Source: Pyropia haitanensis
Lineage: Eukaryota > Rhodophyta > Bangiophyceae > Bangiales > Bangiaceae
Reading direction: 5' to 3'
DNA length: 64,000 nt
Assembly: GCA_008729055.1 (NCBI GenBank)
Contig: SDUX01000001.1
Coordinates: 2,705,206-2,769,205, forward strand
The notes below the pieces were generated by a model that saw only the letters and a list, made by a program, of their open reading frames with translations, did not search any database and was not told the origin of the DNA. The number at the start of each line of letters is the position of its first letter. Position 1 is the stretch's first letter. The translations under genes were made by a program, and so were the position numbers. Positions 9,643-20,601 of this stretch are shown piece after piece.

Positions 9643-12600
9643 TTAGGACGCGCGGCGCAGGAAAGCGTCCAACACCTCAGGTGCGTTCGCAAGGTCTTGC
9701 TTGGTCAGCCAGGAGTTCTCGCTGACGTCACAGCCTTTCCACTTGACCAGGTACTGTAGTCGTCCACGGCGCTTTCGTGACCTTATGATGGAGTCGACTT
9801 CGTACTCGACAGAACCGTCCGGAAATGCCACCGGAGGCGGAACGGGAGGAAGTCGGCCATAAGGATCAGCGCGGTACGGCTTTAGCAAGCTCGCATGAAA
9901 GGCGTTGTGAACCTTGCGATCGAGCACCGCTTGGGGAAGATCCAGGCGGAACGTCACATCGTTGATACTCTCAGTGACGCGGTACGGTCCTGAGTACTTG
10001 GGCATCAGCTTGCGAGCGCCTTGGAAAGCATCTGGCATAAGGTGTTTGGTACTTAGTAGCACCAGATCGTCCACGGCGATCTTGCAAGGTCGGCGATGGC
10101 GATTTGCGTACGCCGAGCGCGCCTCATTTGTACTCTTGATGGCTGAGATGGCAGTCTCTTGAGCATGTTGGAGACCGCTTAGCCAGTCAGACACTGCAGG
10201 CATGCTTGACTCTGAGTTTTCGAGGATGTCCATTGGTACCGTCTTAGGTTCGAATCCGTAGTTCAGGAAGAAAGGGGAGTACGTTGTAACAGCATTTGGC
10301 GACCGGTTGTAGGCTACTTCGGCAGCAACCAGAAAGAGGTCCCAATCGCCTTGGTGATGGTTGACAAAGTTTCGCAGGATTTCTTCGATCTTCTTGTTCA
10401 TGATCTCAGTTTGTCCGTCGGTTTGCGGGTGGTACGCTGAAGAGGCCTTGATCTTGACCTTGAGAATCTCCGTGAGCGACTGCCAGAAGTTGGAGAAGAA
10501 AATGCGGTCCCTGTCGCAGACAACATCAGCTGGGAGTCCGTGGTGTCGATAGACGTGATCATGGTAGAGCTGAGCTGCGACTGGCGCCGTACAGTCTGGC
10601 TTCATAGGGGCGAGGCGAATCATCTTGGAGAGGCGGTCGACAACGACGTAAATCCCGTTGTGGCCTCTTGGAGTCAGAGGAAGAGGCGTGATAAAGTCCA
10701 TGGAGACACTTGCCCATCGTTGGCTCGGGGGGTCCAAGGGTTTGAGGTGACCCAGAGGTGAATGGGTGCTAGCCTTGTTCCGCTGGCACAAATCACATGT
10801 TTGTACGTATCTTTGGATGTCTTTCCGCATTGTCTTCCAGTAGTACTTGGAAGAGATAACCTTGGTTGTTTTCTTGACTCCCATGTGCCCTTGGCACGGG
10901 ACATCATGGTAGTCGTGGAGTAGTCTTTGGCGTAGAGTACCGACGGGGATACACGTACGGTCACCTCGTTTCAACAACCTCATGTGTAGCCGGTAGGGAG
11001 ATACCGGGTCTTTGACTAGGTCGGCAAACTCGGGGTCCGCGTCGTACTCTTGTCTTAAGGTGGCAAGGTCTTGATCACTTTGGTTGATGGTCATGAGGTT
11101 GTTGATTTCAGTTTTCTTGGGGAGTTCTTCAATGGTCTTGGTCAGCACGCGACTAAGAAGGTCTTGATTGGGGGCGTGCTTGTCGGGAGCATCTTGTGGC
11201 TGCCTGGAAAGGGCATCAGCCACGGGGTTCGAAGTGCCCTTGATTGGGACAATCTTGAACTGGAACTGGTCCAGAAACTCCAGCCACTTGACTTGGCGAT
11301 CGTTCAGCTTCTCTTGGGTGCTTAGGTATCTCAGGGACTCATGGTCGGTGTGGACCTCAAAGGGTCTTCCGTAGAGGTAGCAGCGCCAATGCCGGATAGC
11401 TTGTACGACTGCAAGCAGTTCTCTTTCACGAATGCTGTAGCGCTGCTCGTGGATGTTGAGGGTTAACGAGAAGTACGCCACTGGACGCCGTCCGCGTCCA
11501 TCATCTTGCTCAAGGACTGCGCCCACAGCATACCCGCTGGCATCTGTAGACACGTAGATTGGGTATCTCTTGTCGAAAGGCCTTAGCACCGGTGCGCTTG
11601 TCGTTAGGTCCTGCAGCTGCTCAAAGGCTTTCTGGGCGTCGGGTGTCCACTCGAAGTCGACATTCCCAGTCAGCCTTGTTAGCGGCGTAGCTACGGCAGC
11701 CATTCCCTTGATGAATCTTCGATAGAAGTTGACCATACCGAGGAAAGATTGTACATCCTTTTTGCTCCTCGGTGTTGCCCACGTACGGATGGCTTGGACC
11801 TTGTAGTCTTCCATAGAGAAGCCTTTCTCGGAGATGACGTGGCCAAGGTAGTCCACAGTAGTTCGAGCGAACTGGCACTTGCTCAGCTTGGCGTAGAGCT
11901 TGTGTTCTCGTAATTTCTCGAGTGCTAATCGTAGGTGCTTGAGGTGATCGTCGTAAGTTTCGCTGTAGACTAGGATGTCGTCGAGGTAGACACAGATGAA
12001 GTCGTACAGATAGGGTCGGAAGACATCGTTCATTAGGTTCATGAAGACCGCGGGTGCATTTGTCAGACCAAAGGGTACGACGGTGAACTCATAGAATCCG
12101 TACTTGGTTCGAAACGCCGTCAAAGGTATTGTTTCTGGGTCAAGGCGAATCTGGTGATAGCCAGAGCGGAGGTCGATCTTTGTAAAGTACTTGGCCTTTC
12201 GCAGTTGGTCAAAGATGTCGTCGATGCGTGGTAGTGGGTACGCGTTCTTGATAGTAGCCTTGTTCAGGGCCCTGTAGTCGATGCACATTCGCCAGCCACC
12301 GTCCTTCTTCGCCGCAAAGAGGACGGAAGAGCCCCACGGTGAGGTGCTTGGTTGGATGAATCCCTTCCTTATGAGGCCGGCCAGTTGAGTCTTGAGTTCT
12401 TCGAGCTCCCATTCGGCTAGTCGGTAAATTCCGCTACGACGCGGTTGGGCGTCATCGGTCAGCTTGATGCTAAATTTGTGACTGCGCTCAGGAGGGAGTC
12501 CGTCGGGGAGCTCGTCTGGGAAGACGTCAGCGTACTCTTTGAGAATCTCTTGAACTTCTTTCTTGTCTTCGCCTTGTCCCATCGTAATGGCGTTAATGTC

Positions 12601-13185
12601 GAAGGTGCTAGAGGGATCTTCCGACTGCAGGTAGATGGCAAAAACAGGGCACCTTTGAACGAGGTCCCGAGCAAGGCGTTGCCGACTGATCAGAGCTTCG
12701 GGCTTCTTGAGGGAGGCAGTGATAGAAATGTTCTTGTGGTTGAACTTGAAGGAGATCTTGTTTTTCTTGTTGTTGATTTTGGCGTCCTTGTCATCGCGCC
12801 ACTTCTTTCCCAGGATGAGGTCGTACGCGCTCAATTCACAAACAGCAAACCGAAGTCGCTCTTGGTACGGTCCGATGTGAATCTCAAGAGGGTCAACGGT
12901 TTCAGCGAGGACATGGGAGCGGCCATCGGGCATGCTTGCCGCGAAGTCCGTTCCTTTCGTTTTCACATGCAAGGAGGTAACGAGGCGCCTTGAGACGACG
13001 TTGATGGGAGATCCGTCGTCGAACAGCACCTTAACAACTTTTCCATTGACAGAAGCAGTAGAAAGCAGAAGCCCGAGTCGCGGGCCTTCAAATGGTGACG
13101 ACATATTTTCAGGAACCGAAGGAGCGTCTTTCACAGATGTTGAGGATTGTTGCTGCTTCAGTTCCGCTGGCCTTTTGGGCAGTCC
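9643..13185 (-). CDS. pol: element 3 Pol polyprotein, intact
   Basis: Pol is expressed in the -1 frame relative to gag. Counting from the first possible initiator-like codon at 13134: retropepsin-like region (about 30-120) with an unusual DDGS at 39-42 and a LILG motif near 107; reverse transcriptase (about 250-430) with YLDD at 383-386; RNase H (about 520-645; D531, E572, D597, D640); integrase with H743-x6-H750-x29-C780-x2-C783 and catalytic D813, D874, E910 (D-x35-E); and a C-terminal chromodomain (about 1105-1160, EYEVDSI...YLVKWKG...ENSW). The chromodomain defines the chromovirus lineage and probably guides insertion to marked chromatin. There is no ATG at the pol start, consistent with a Gag-Pol fusion made by frameshifting at 13173-13179. 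No stop or frameshift is seen. Confidence 0.93.
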   Translation of the reverse strand, partial: GLPKRPAELKQQQSSTSVKDAPSVPENMSSPFEGPRLGLLLSTASVNGKVVKVLFDDGSPINVVSRRLVTSLHVKTKGTDFAASMPDGRSHVLAETVDPLEIHIGPYQERLRFAVCELSAYDLILGKKWRDDKDAKINNKKNKISFKFNHKNISITASLKKPEALISRQRLARDLVQRCPVFAIYLQSEDPSSTFDINAITMGQGEDKKEVQEILKEYADVFPDELPDGLPPERSHKFSIKLTDDAQPRRSGIYRLAEWELEELKTQLAGLIRKGFIQPSTSPWGSSVLFAAKKDGGWRMCIDYRALNKATIKNAYPLPRIDDIFDQLRKAKYFTKIDLRSGYHQIRLDPETIPLTAFRTKYGFYEFTVVPFGLTNAPAVFMNLMNDVFRPYLYDFICVYLDDILVYSETYDDHLKHLRLALEKLREHKLYAKLSKCQFARTTVDYLGHVISEKGFSMEDYKVQAIRTWATPRSKKDVQSFLGMVNFYRRFIKGMAAVATPLTRLTGNVDFEWTPDAQKAFEQLQDLTTSAPVLRPFDKRYPIYVSTDASGYAVGAVLEQDDGRGRRPVAYFSLTLNIHEQRYSIRERELLAVVQAIRHWRCYLYGRPFEVHTDHESLRYLSTQEKLNDRQVKWLEFLDQFQFKIVPIKGTSNPVADALSRQPQDAPDKHAPNQDLLSRVLTKTIEELPKKTEINNLMTINQSDQDLATLRQEYDADPEFADLVKDPVSPYRLHMRLLKRGDRTCIPVGTLRQRLLHDYHDVPCQGHMGVKKTTKVISSKYYWKTMRKDIQRYVQTCDLCQRNKASTHSPLGHLKPLDPPSQRWASVSMDFITPLPLTPRGHNGIYVVVDRLSKMIRLAPMKPDCTAPVAAQLYHDHVYRHHGLPADVVCDRDRIFFSNFWQSLTEILKVKIKASSAYHPQTDGQTEIMNKKIEEILRNFVNHHQGDWDLFLVAAEVAYNRSPNAVTTYSPFFLNYGFEPKTVPMDILENSESSMPAVSDWLSGLQHAQETAISAIKSTNEARSAYANRHRRPCKIAVDDLVLLSTKHLMPDAFQGARKLMPKYSGPYRVTESINDVTFRLDLPQAVLDRKVHNAFHASLLKPYRADPYGRLPPVPPPVAFPDGSVEYEVDSIIRSRKRRGRLQYLVKWKGCDVSENSWLTKQDLANAPEVLDAFLRRAS

Positions 13186-14036
13186 TTAGCCATGTGTCCT
13201 TTCTCGCGACAGCGAAGGCAGAGACCCTCGCGCATGCAGCGCTGGCGTTCGTCTGGCGTCAGCTTTTCGATCTTGATGCTGGAAATGTCCATCGGGACAA
13301 CGCCCATCGTCGGTGGCTTGCCAGAAGTGCTGTTAACATTGCTGGTGATACGGGACACTCCAGCCTTGGCCGCTTCCACGCGCAGGGCATCCGTCATCAG
13401 TGATTCAAGATCGGTGTACGTCTTGAGGCACAGTGCCTGCCAGATGTCGCGCTTCAGGCCTCGGCTATAGCGGTCGATCTTTTCCGCTTCGGTGATGTCC
13501 GGGATGTCCAAGAGGACGCTCAGGAAAGTCCTGTTGAACGTCCCGACGTCCTTGATTTGGCGCCATGAGTGCAGCTTGTCCCGCGCCGCCTGCGTCTTGT
13601 TCAGAGGGCTGAAGCGACGGATGAGCGCAGCCCGAAAGGTAGCCCAGTCGGGGACCGCCGTCGTCCGACTGTAGGTATGCCACCAGGTGAACGCTTCACC
13701 GTCCAGGTAGGTGCAGGCGATCCGACACGCTTCGTCAGGGTCAGTCAGTCGCACATATGAGTCCATGTGCGAGCACCATGCTTCAATTGTCCCGGGCTTG
13801 CCAGAGAACAGTGCGGGCTTATTCGGCCTCGCAGTCGTCGCGCCTCCACTCGAGGCCTTAGCCTTGGCGTCGGACAGCTGTTTCTTGGCGTCCGCCAATT
13901 CAACCTTATGAGCCTCGAGCTCGGCGCTCATCTGCGAGACGAACGCTGTAAGTTGATTCCATGACTCCGCAGAGGGTGCGGTTGAGGCCGTTCCCGGATT
14001 AATCGGGCTTACAGTCGCAGGATTCGGGGGGTCCAT
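13158..14036 (-). CDS. gag: element 3 Gag, intact
   Basis: A 292-residue Gag in the intact nested element, essentially identical to the element 2 copy. It has a helical N-terminus, a Retrotrans_gag capsid domain and a single CCHC knuckle six residues from the C-terminus. The start is the first ATG (14036-14034) of a frame open to 14177. A GTAAGT...CAG pair at 14095-14043 could remove 53 bases of leader just upstream. Pol overlaps the 3' end in the -1 frame. Confidence 0.9.
   Translation of the reverse strand: MDPPNPATVSPINPGTASTAPSAESWNQLTAFVSQMSAELEAHKVELADAKKQLSDAKAKASSGGATTARPNKPALFSGKPGTIEAWCSHMDSYVRLTDPDEACRIACTYLDGEAFTWWHTYSRTTAVPDWATFRAALIRRFSPLNKTQAARDKLHSWRQIKDVGTFNRTFLSVLLDIPDITEAEKIDRYSRGLKRDIWQALCLKTYTDLESLMTDALRVEAAKAGVSRITSNVNSTSGKPPTMGVVPMDISSIKIEKLTPDERQRCMREGLCLRCREKGHMAKDCPKGQRN
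13173..13179 (-). promoter_or_regulatory. -1 frameshift slippery heptamer, element 3
   Basis: CCCAAAA on the minus strand (TTTTGGG on plus) sits in the gag phase C CCA AAA, immediately inside the gag/pol overlap (overlap about 13185-13158). In this copy both gag and pol are intact, so a -1 slip would yield a full Gag-Pol. Confidence 0.62.
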
Positions 14037-14400
14037 TGCGTCCTGGGTGAGGTCCGCAACAATCAAATTAACCCAACAGATCCGGTTTGACTTACTCCGG
14101 CAGAGCACGGGGCAAGTCTTACAAGATGTGCAAGTTAATTTGACCAAGCAAAATAGTGCTGCACTAGCTCTGGACAAGCGTGGCCGTCGTGGCTACCACG
14201 TTTCCAAAGATGGACAACACTATTTGATGGGTCACAAGCGATGCGATGAAGCAGAATTCGAAGACTCAAATCACGCAATCGGATTTTCCCGCCGGCCGCC
14301 GCGCACGGGCCCGAGTCGGGTCGTGCCGGATTTCCACGCGGGGGGATCAAAGGGGGAAAACCGCGTCTCTTGCACAGATCCTGGGGGGTGTTGCGAGGTG

Positions 14401-15039
14401 TCAGTCGGTGCGGCGCGCCAGCGTGCGGTGGTGATCCTTGCCACGCTGGTGGCGTTCGAAGTGCTCGACCGTCTCAAATTCGCGATCGCACACGTCGCAA
14501 CGAGGGCGGGTCGCTGGACGGTTGACCGTATTGCGGTGGCGCCGCGACCAGCGATGGTCGCGCAGCACTGTCAGGCTGTTGCAACGCACACCGCACGGCT
14601 TGCAAACGTATTTGCCCTTGGGGATGGTCTTGGCGATCCGGCGCTGCTCTCGCTGCTCTGCTGCGCGCGCGGTCGTCGGTCGGATGTGGCCGATTCGTGG
14701 GGCCGGCGGCGCGATGTAGCGCCGGGCCGGATCCTGCGCGGGCAGCAGCAGGCGCCGGTTGGCTGGGACCGCCGGGCCTGACGTGGCCGGGCCCTTACCC
14801 TTGCGCGAGAGGGGGGGCTTGGATGCGGCTGGCGCCGCCGATGCGGCCGTCGCCGCCACAGAGGATGACGTGGATGCGCCCGCCGGGGTGCCACGTGCCG
14901 CCGCGGTGTCGCGCGCCGCCGCGGTGCCGCGCGCCGCCGCGGTGCCGCGCGCCGTCGGGGGGCGCGCCGTCGCCGCCGAGGAAGTCGGGGCGTCCGCCAA
15001 CGCCGAGGAAGAAAATTCCGAACCTGATTTGGCACTCAC
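14401..15039 (-). CDS. element 3 extra ORF: two-finger C2H2 protein
   Basis: The minus-strand counterpart of the zinc-finger ORF at 4318-4956, again 212 codons and open throughout. It has an Ala/Pro/Arg-rich N-terminal half and two C-x2-C-x12-H-x5-H fingers at residues 146-168 and 181-203. A few substitutions in the repeat-rich region (for example RGTAAA for RGTPAA) separate it from the element 2 copy, while the finger residues are unchanged. The frame is closed upstream without an ATG and a T-rich tract plus CAG precedes it, so its N-terminus is likely supplied by splicing. Conservation in two insertions of different age argues that it is a standing part of the element, not a captured accident. 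Confidence 0.72.
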   Translation of the reverse strand: MSAKSGSEFSSSALADAPTSSAATARPPTARGTAAARGTAAARDTAAARGTPAGASTSSSVAATAASAAPAASKPPLSRKGKGPATSGPAVPANRRLLLPAQDPARRYIAPPAPRIGHIRPTTARAAEQREQRRIAKTIPKGKYVCKPCGVRCNSLTVLRDHRWSRRHRNTVNRPATRPRCDVCDREFETVEHFERHQRGKDHHRTLARRTD

Positions 15040-15276
15040 TGGGTTTCGACAATCAGTCGACCAAAAGAAAAAAAACCGTGACAGGGGCCACCAGGGCAGT
15101 GTCAGGGCAGTGTTCTTTCGGTGTGATTCGTGGAACCCGCTGCGTTCGTATTACAATGCCCGAGGCACGCCGAACACAGGGGGCAGCACGAGTGCACAAA
15201 CACAGGGAGGGCCAAATCCAGGACGGAATCGCAACGTCACCGCCAAGAGGAAGTCAAACTACCTGAAGCTACCACA

Positions 15277-16138
15277 TGTGAGGCACCACCCACACACGGG
15301 CAGCCCTCAACGTACTGGTGCCGGTGTCAGCAACCCGTGCAAGCCAATGAGGATGCCGGGCGCGGGGAAGGTGACGGGTGGGATGACGGTGATGGGGGTG
15401 GGGAAGAGGATGGGCGTGACGTCGGTGAGGGTCGAGGGGGTCGAAGGTACAGGAGGTCTTTGTGTCTCTGTCTGTCGTTGTTCCCCCGAGGTCTCTCCCG
15501 GTGGCGCCCACACTCACGCATTATATACCCCCAGGGGGGCACCCAGGGTGCCCCAAAGCATGCGATTGCCCGTCGTGCCGGTGGACGGCACCAAAGCTCT
15601 CAAAACAAAGCATGGGCTCTCAGAACAAAGCAAGGGTGGGCGTGTGCGCCCCAAGGCGCCCCACCAGAAAGCCCCAAACGGGGGGGGACGGTGTGCGGCG
15701 CTCGTAGCGCCGCGCGGCTGGCCCCACGCGCCATTCGACCCGAAAAGCCTCAGAGGCGTGTAAGCAGACGCCAGTCTTCGGGTCGAATATCTCCCGTGGG
15801 TCAGCAAGTCTTGTCGCTCCCATTGGTCCACGGGGAGATTGTTCCGGCTTGCTGACGCGTCAGAGATGTGGCTCGTCTTTTGGTCCGTTAGTCCGTTGAT
15901 CCGTTGGAGACTGTACCCGTCGGCAGATGAGTCAGGGTAGTGTCGGTTAGCCAATCCGCGGCTCCCGTGCTGACCGTCCGTTAGTAGTAGATTATCGGAC
16001 GGACACCGCGGCATGCCCCAGATTACTTTGGAGTTGATGCGTCTTGGAAGGAGTTGGCTGAGAAGGACAGGGAAGGAGAGGCCCCAGTCCTTATCCCCTA
16101 GGCTCCAGTCTTGGGGATTTAAGGGGCATATCCTTACA
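15277..16138 (-). repeat. 5' LTR of element 3
   Basis: An 862-bp LTR that drives element 3 on the minus strand. Its TATA box reads TTATATA on plus at 15521-15527. The candidate primer-binding site lies just outside its inner end (about 15257-15274). The outer end CCTTACA at 16138 is followed by the duplicated GTACG. Confidence 0.95.
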
Positions 16139-16143
16139 GTACG
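16139..16143. repeat. target-site duplication, right copy
   Basis: GTACG follows the outer end of the 5' LTR of element 3 and matches 8764-8768. The integrase reading of element 2 resumes here. Confidence 0.95.
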
Positions 16144-17088
16144 GCGCCAGTCGCAGCTCAGCTCTACCATGATCACGTCTATCGACACCACGGACTCCCA
16201 GCTAATGTTGTCTGCGACAGGGACCGCATTTTCTTCTCCAACTTCTGGCAGTCGCTCACGGAGATTCTCAAGGTCAAGATCAAGGCCTCTTCAGCGTACC
16301 ACCCGCAAACCGACGGACAAACTGAGATCATGAACAAGAAGATCGAAGAAATCCTGCGAAACTTTGTCAACCATCACCAAGGCGATTGGGACCTCTTTCT
16401 GGTTGCTGCCGAAGTAGCCTACAACCGGTCGCCAAATGCTGTTACAACGTACTCCCCTTTCTTCCTGAACTACGGATTCGAACCTAAGACGGTACCAATG
16501 GACATCCTCGAAAACTCAGAGTCAAGCATGCCTGCAGTGTCTGACTGGCTAAGCGGTCTCCAACATGCTCAAGAGACTGCCATCTCAGCCATCAAGAGTG
16601 CAAATGAGGCGCGCTCGGCGTACGCAAATCGCCATCGCCGACCTTGCAAGATCGCCGTGGACGATCTGGTGCTACTAAGTACCAAACACCTTATGCCAGA
16701 TGCTTTCCAAGGCGCTCGCAAGCTGATGCCCAAGTACTCAGGACCGTACCGCGTCACTGAGAGTATCAACGATGTGACGTTCCGCCTGGATCTTCCCCAA
16801 GCGGTGCTCGATCGCAAGGTTCACAACGCCTTTCATGCGAGCTTGCTGAAGCCGTACCGCGCTGATCCTTATGGCCGACTTCCTCCCGTTCCGCCTCCGG
16901 TGGCATTTCCGGACGGTTCTGTCGAGTACGAAGTCGACTCCATCATAAGGTCACGAAAGCGCCGTGGACGACTACAGTACCTGGTCAAGTGGAAAGGCTG
17001 TGACGTCAGCGAGAACTCCTGGCTGACCAAGCAAGACCTTGCGAACGCACCTGAGGTGTTGGACGCTTTCCTGCGCCACGCGTCCTAA
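16139..17088 (+). pseudogene. pol: element 2 pol, 3' part (integrase end, chromodomain)
   Basis: The second half of the interrupted element 2 integrase. It holds the second aspartate and the glutamate of the DDE triad, the integrase C-terminal domain and the complete chromodomain, ending at TAA 17086-17088. From the internal ATG at 16330 an uninterrupted frame of 252 codons remains, but it lacks the catalytic aspartates and has no promoter of its own. It is separated from 6172-8768 by the 7.4-kb insertion. The polypurine tract follows at 17089-17099. Confidence 0.92.
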
Positions 17089-17099
17089 GGGGGGGGAGG

Positions 17100-17960
17100 T
17101 GTAAGGATATGCCCCTTAAATCCCCAAGACTGGAGCCTAGGGGATAAGGACTGGGGCCTCTCCTTCCCTGTCCTTCTCAGCCAACTCCTTCCAAGACGCA
17201 TCAACTCCAAAGTAATCTGGGGCATGCCGCGGTGTCCGTCCGATAATCTACTACTAACGGACGGTCAGCACGGGAGCCGCGGATTGGCTAACCGACACTA
17301 CCCTGACTCATCTGCCGACGGGTACAGTCTCCAACGGATCAACGGACTAACGGACCAAAAGACGAGCCACATCTCTGACGCGTCAGCAAGCCGGAACAAT
17401 CTCCCCGTGGACCAATGGGAGCGACAAGACTTGCTGACCCACGGGAGATATTCGACCCGAAGACTGGCGTCTGCTTACACGCCTCTGAGGCTTTTCGGGT
17501 CGAATGGCGCGTGGGGCCAGCCGCGCGGCGCTACGAGCGCCGCACACCGTCCCCCCCCCGTTTGGGGCTTTCTGGTGGGGCGCCTTGGGGCGCACACGCC
17601 CACCCTTGCTTTGTTCTGAGAGCCCATGCTTTGTTTTGAGAGCTTTGGTGCCGTCCACCGGCACGACGGGCAATCGCATGCTTTGGGGCACCCTGGGTGC
17701 CCCCCTGGGGGTATATAATGCGTGAGTGTGGGCGCCACCGGGAGAGACCTCGGGGGAACAACCACAGACAGAGACACAAAGACCTCCTTTACCTTCGGCC
17801 CCCTCGACCCTCACCGACGTCACGCCCATCCTCTTCCCCACCCCCATCACCGTCATCCCACCCGTCACCTTCCCCGCGCCCGGCATCCTCATTGGTGCAC
17901 GGGTTGCTGACACCGGCGCCAGTACGTTGAGGGCTGCCCGTGTGTGGGTGGTGCCTCACA
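17100..17960 (+). repeat. 3' LTR of element 2
   Basis: An 861-bp LTR from TGTAAGG to CTCACA, partner of 3221-4079. TATA box at 17712-17718; 12-bp inverted repeat ATTCGACCCGAA / TTCGGGTCGAAT in U3. The flanking genomic sequence starts CCCTCCCACC and enters the broken minus-strand coding region described next. Confidence 0.93.
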
Positions 17961-18450
17961 CCCTCCCACCCACCGTCGCCGACAGCCACGGCGGCGGCCG
18001 CGGCGAGCCGCCAGTCCGACGTGGCGTGCAAGCCCGCGGCGGCGGCAGCCCGGCGGCCAGGCCTACCGCTGGCGGCCGGGATAGCCGCCCTTCCCGCCGC
18101 CGTGACCGCCACCACGGACCCAGTCTGCCACCGACACCCCCCAGCGCCACCGGCTCGTGCTGCGCCATGCGGGCGCCAGACGCCACCAGCGGCGTCCACG
18201 CGTCGTCGTTGGGCGCGGCCGTGAGTAAAAACGCCGACCGCGCCCTCACCCACGCCGCGTGGTCGGCCTCAAAGAGGTGGGCGCCGCCACTGTCGCCTGC
18301 CGCAGCCGCTGCCGCGCCCGCCGTCCCGCCCGCGATCCGCGCCGCCGCCGCCGTCGTAGCCGCCACAGTCGCCGCCGCCGCCGCCGCCGCCGCCGTCGTC
18401 GTCCGCGCCGCCGCGGCCCCCGCCACTCGTGTGGCCACCGCCGCCACCGC

Positions 18451-18951
18451 TCACGCCATGAAGGCGGCCCCGGCGGCGGCGCGCGACCAGCTCCGCCTGG
18501 GGTTGAGCCGGCACGGGGCCTCGTGGGCGGCCAGGGATGACCTCCCTGACCGCCCACGGGCCACAGCAAACGGCCACTCGCACCAGCGGCAGCCCGCCGC
18601 GCCGAGGGCGGACAGCACGCCCGGCGGCACCTCCGCGGCGACGTGCGCCTGGCGGAGGTGCAGCCGCCCAGTGGGCGCCCCAACACCGCCCGAGAGCAGC
18701 ACGCCGCACCCCGGAACGGGGCAAGGGATGAGGGCAGCCTCGGGCTGGTCCGCTCCCCCATCCCCGCGCTCCGCCGCCACGCCCCCATCGGCCGCACCGG
18801 CGGCCGGCGCCCCCAGCCAAGCCGGGAGCACGTCTGGGCCCGAACCGCCGCCCCCAGAGGGGCCGCGGACAGGGCCCGCCGCGGCCGCCGGGCGCAGGGG
18901 CACTGAGGCCGCGGCACGCCCGGCGGCGGTGTCGCAACGGGCGTCACTCAA
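18451..18951 (-). pseudogene. zinc-finger segment of a broken minus-strand element or gene
   Basis: An open stretch encodes a C-x4-C...H-x4-H finger (around CPVPGCGVLL...HLRQAH) followed by a C-x2-C...H-x3-C motif (CRWCEWPF...HEAPC). Paired fingers of this kind occur ahead of reverse transcriptases in some non-LTR retroelements, but no reverse transcriptase is found in the window outside the chromoviruses. In a neighbouring frame, 18447-17956, the protein-like sequence continues (HLFEADHAAWVRARSAF) and runs into the LTR of element 2 at 17960. The piece seems to have been cut off by that insertion. Whether it belongs with the RRM-like exon upstream is inference. Confidence 0.35.
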
Positions 18952-19068
18952 TGGCGACGCCCGTCGCTAACGTGGGGGGCCGCCGCGGGCCCGGCAAGCG
19001 CGGACCCGACGGGCGACGCAGCCGACTCGGTCGGCGCGTCGCCCGGCAGACCGGCGGCAGCAGGCGCG

Positions 19069-20601
19069 TCAGGCGCGACAGCGGCGGGCGCAGAGGCAAC
19101 CGCAGAGGATCGGTCGGGCGTGCCAGCGGGGGCGGCAGAGTCGGCGGGGGCAGCCGCGGGGGGCGGGGCCGCCGCGGCAGACGTGGCCGCTCAAGCCGGC
19201 GGGACGACCGTCGAGGTCGTTCCGGCAGCCGGGGTGACCTTCATCGCCGCGGCGGCCATGACAGCAGCGGCCGCCTCCGCCGGCCCCGGAGTGGTGGTGA
19301 CGGGCCGCGGGCCTGCCGCCGCACCAGCGGGCGCGGCGCCCGAAGGCAGGGCGCCTGACAGAGCCACCGCGGTGATGGGCGGATCGGCACGCGGTGCCGG
19401 CGCCGCCGGCGCCCGCGCGGGCGGCACGCGCGCGCCAGCGGGCGGCGACACCGGCCGGGCGCGCGCGGGGCGACGAGGGCGAGCCGCCGCCGTCGCCGCT
19501 GCCGCCGCCTCGGTCCGACGGCGCTTGCGCGCCGGCAGCCGGGCGTCGGGGTCGCCGTCGGTCGCCACCACGCCGCTGCCAGGGTATTGGCGGTGAGCGC
19601 CAGCGGGATCGGCGTGGCGGGCGGGGAGAGCGGCGCCGGCGCGGCGGCAGCCGCACCCGCCACCGCTGCCACCGGCGCACCCGCCCCGGTCGGCCCAGGC
19701 CGCCGGGCGGGCGCGGCGGGGACAACCCCCCCTTCATGGCGTCGGCAGCCGCCGTGGCGGGGGGCGCAGCCGCGACCGCCGCGGCGGCAGGGGCGGGGGA
19801 GGCGGGCACGGGGTCGGGGCGGCCCTGCAGAGGGGCACTGGCCGCGTCGGCGTCGCGCGCCCCCTCGACGCCCTCCATCGGGGCGGGCGTCGCCGTCGCG
19901 CCCGCCGGCCGGACGGTGGCAGCGGGCGCAGCCGTGGCAGCGCCGTGGCCAGGTCGACGGCGCCGCGACCGCGGGCGGCTGCCGCCGGTCGTCCCACCGG
20001 CGGTAGCCGCGTCGGCGGGGGCGCCGGCCGCGGCAGCGTGCGGGGCAGCCGCAGGGGTGGCCCCCTCCACGGCGCCGGCAGTGGCAGCGGCCGGCGCCGG
20101 ACCGCCAGCCGGCGCCCCGTTGGGGGCGACGGCGGCGACGACGGCGGCAACAGGCATCGCCGGCGCCGCGGGCGCGGTCGCCCCCCCGGCGTGCGCCGCA
20201 AACGCGCCCTCCAGGTGGGCGCGCAAAGACGCGCGAAGGCGGGGGGGCATCACCGGCCGCACCGCCAGCTGCTCGAGCTTGGCGGTGAGGCGGCGGCGGT
20301 AAAAGTCCGCCGCGACCCCCGCCGCGTCGGCGCCGGACAGGCCCGCCTGGAGGCGCGACTCGAGGAGCTGGGCACTCCACGGGTCGGCGCCAGGCAGCAC
20401 GCGCAGCACCAACGCGGCGGGGCCGGCGCGCACCGCGGCACGAAACGCGTCGGCCGCGGTGGTCACCACCGTCACCGCCGCGGTGGTGCCAAAGCGGTCG
20501 ACGTCCGCCACGTGGCGGACGTCGACCCCAGTGAGGTCTGCCACCGCGGCGCGGAGGCGGTGGGCGCGGGCGTCGCGGGACACCCCCGAGACGTAGATCG
20601 T
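19069..20601 (-). pseudogene. RRM-like exon with Ala/Pro-rich tail
   Basis: On the minus strand CTCTAG at about 20607-20602 resembles a 3' splice site, and the frame from 20601 begins TIYVSGVSRDARAH. The following 75 residues alternate strand and helix as in an RRM: TIYVSGV, an Ala/Arg helix, VRHVADVDRFGTTAAVTVV, a second helix, then ALVLRVL. After it comes a basic helical piece and a long Ala/Pro/Gly-rich tail. An upstream exon candidate ending PRGITD joins in frame, and still further up (21435-21190) a protein-like stretch with EVRLRGVGRQADVRELVKVAEGG is open. Downstream the reading changes frame several times, so the gene is either multiply spliced or decayed. I do not recognise the family; an ORF1-like RNA-binding protein of a retroelement is one possibility. 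Confidence 0.35.

Larger units (their letters stand above)
8769..16138 (-). mobile_element. element 3: intact nested chromovirus
   Basis: A 7,370-bp full-length Ty3/gypsy chromovirus in minus orientation, inserted in the integrase gene of element 2 with a 5-bp target-site duplication. Its LTRs (8769-9631 and 15277-16138) appear identical except for one base in a G-run. The zinc-finger ORF, gag and the 1,163-codon-plus pol frame are all open. These features indicate a recent insertion and make this the candidate autonomous copy of the family. Order along its own strand: LTR, primer-binding site, zinc-finger ORF, gag, slippery site, pol, polypurine tract, LTR. Confidence 0.95.
3221..17960 (+). 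mobile_element. element 2: chromovirus interrupted by element 3
   Basis: A complete Ty3/gypsy chromovirus in plus orientation: LTR 3221-4079, zinc-finger ORF, gag, pol, polypurine tract, LTR 17100-17960. Removing the inserted element 3 (8769-16138) and one copy of GTACG restores continuous integrase similarity. It is inactive: a one-base loss near 6590 shifts the pol frame between protease and reverse transcriptase, and element 3 sits between the first two catalytic aspartates of the integrase. No target-site duplication can be read because its left LTR abuts the polypurine tract of element 1. That suggests a tandem arrangement or recombination between LTRs. Confidence 0.92.

Noticed and set aside
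8764..16143. CRISPR-like or prokaryotic mobile structure from the large inverted duplication
   Set aside because: The inverted arms are the LTRs and pol of two chromovirus copies in opposite orientation with a target-site duplication; nothing prokaryotic is present.
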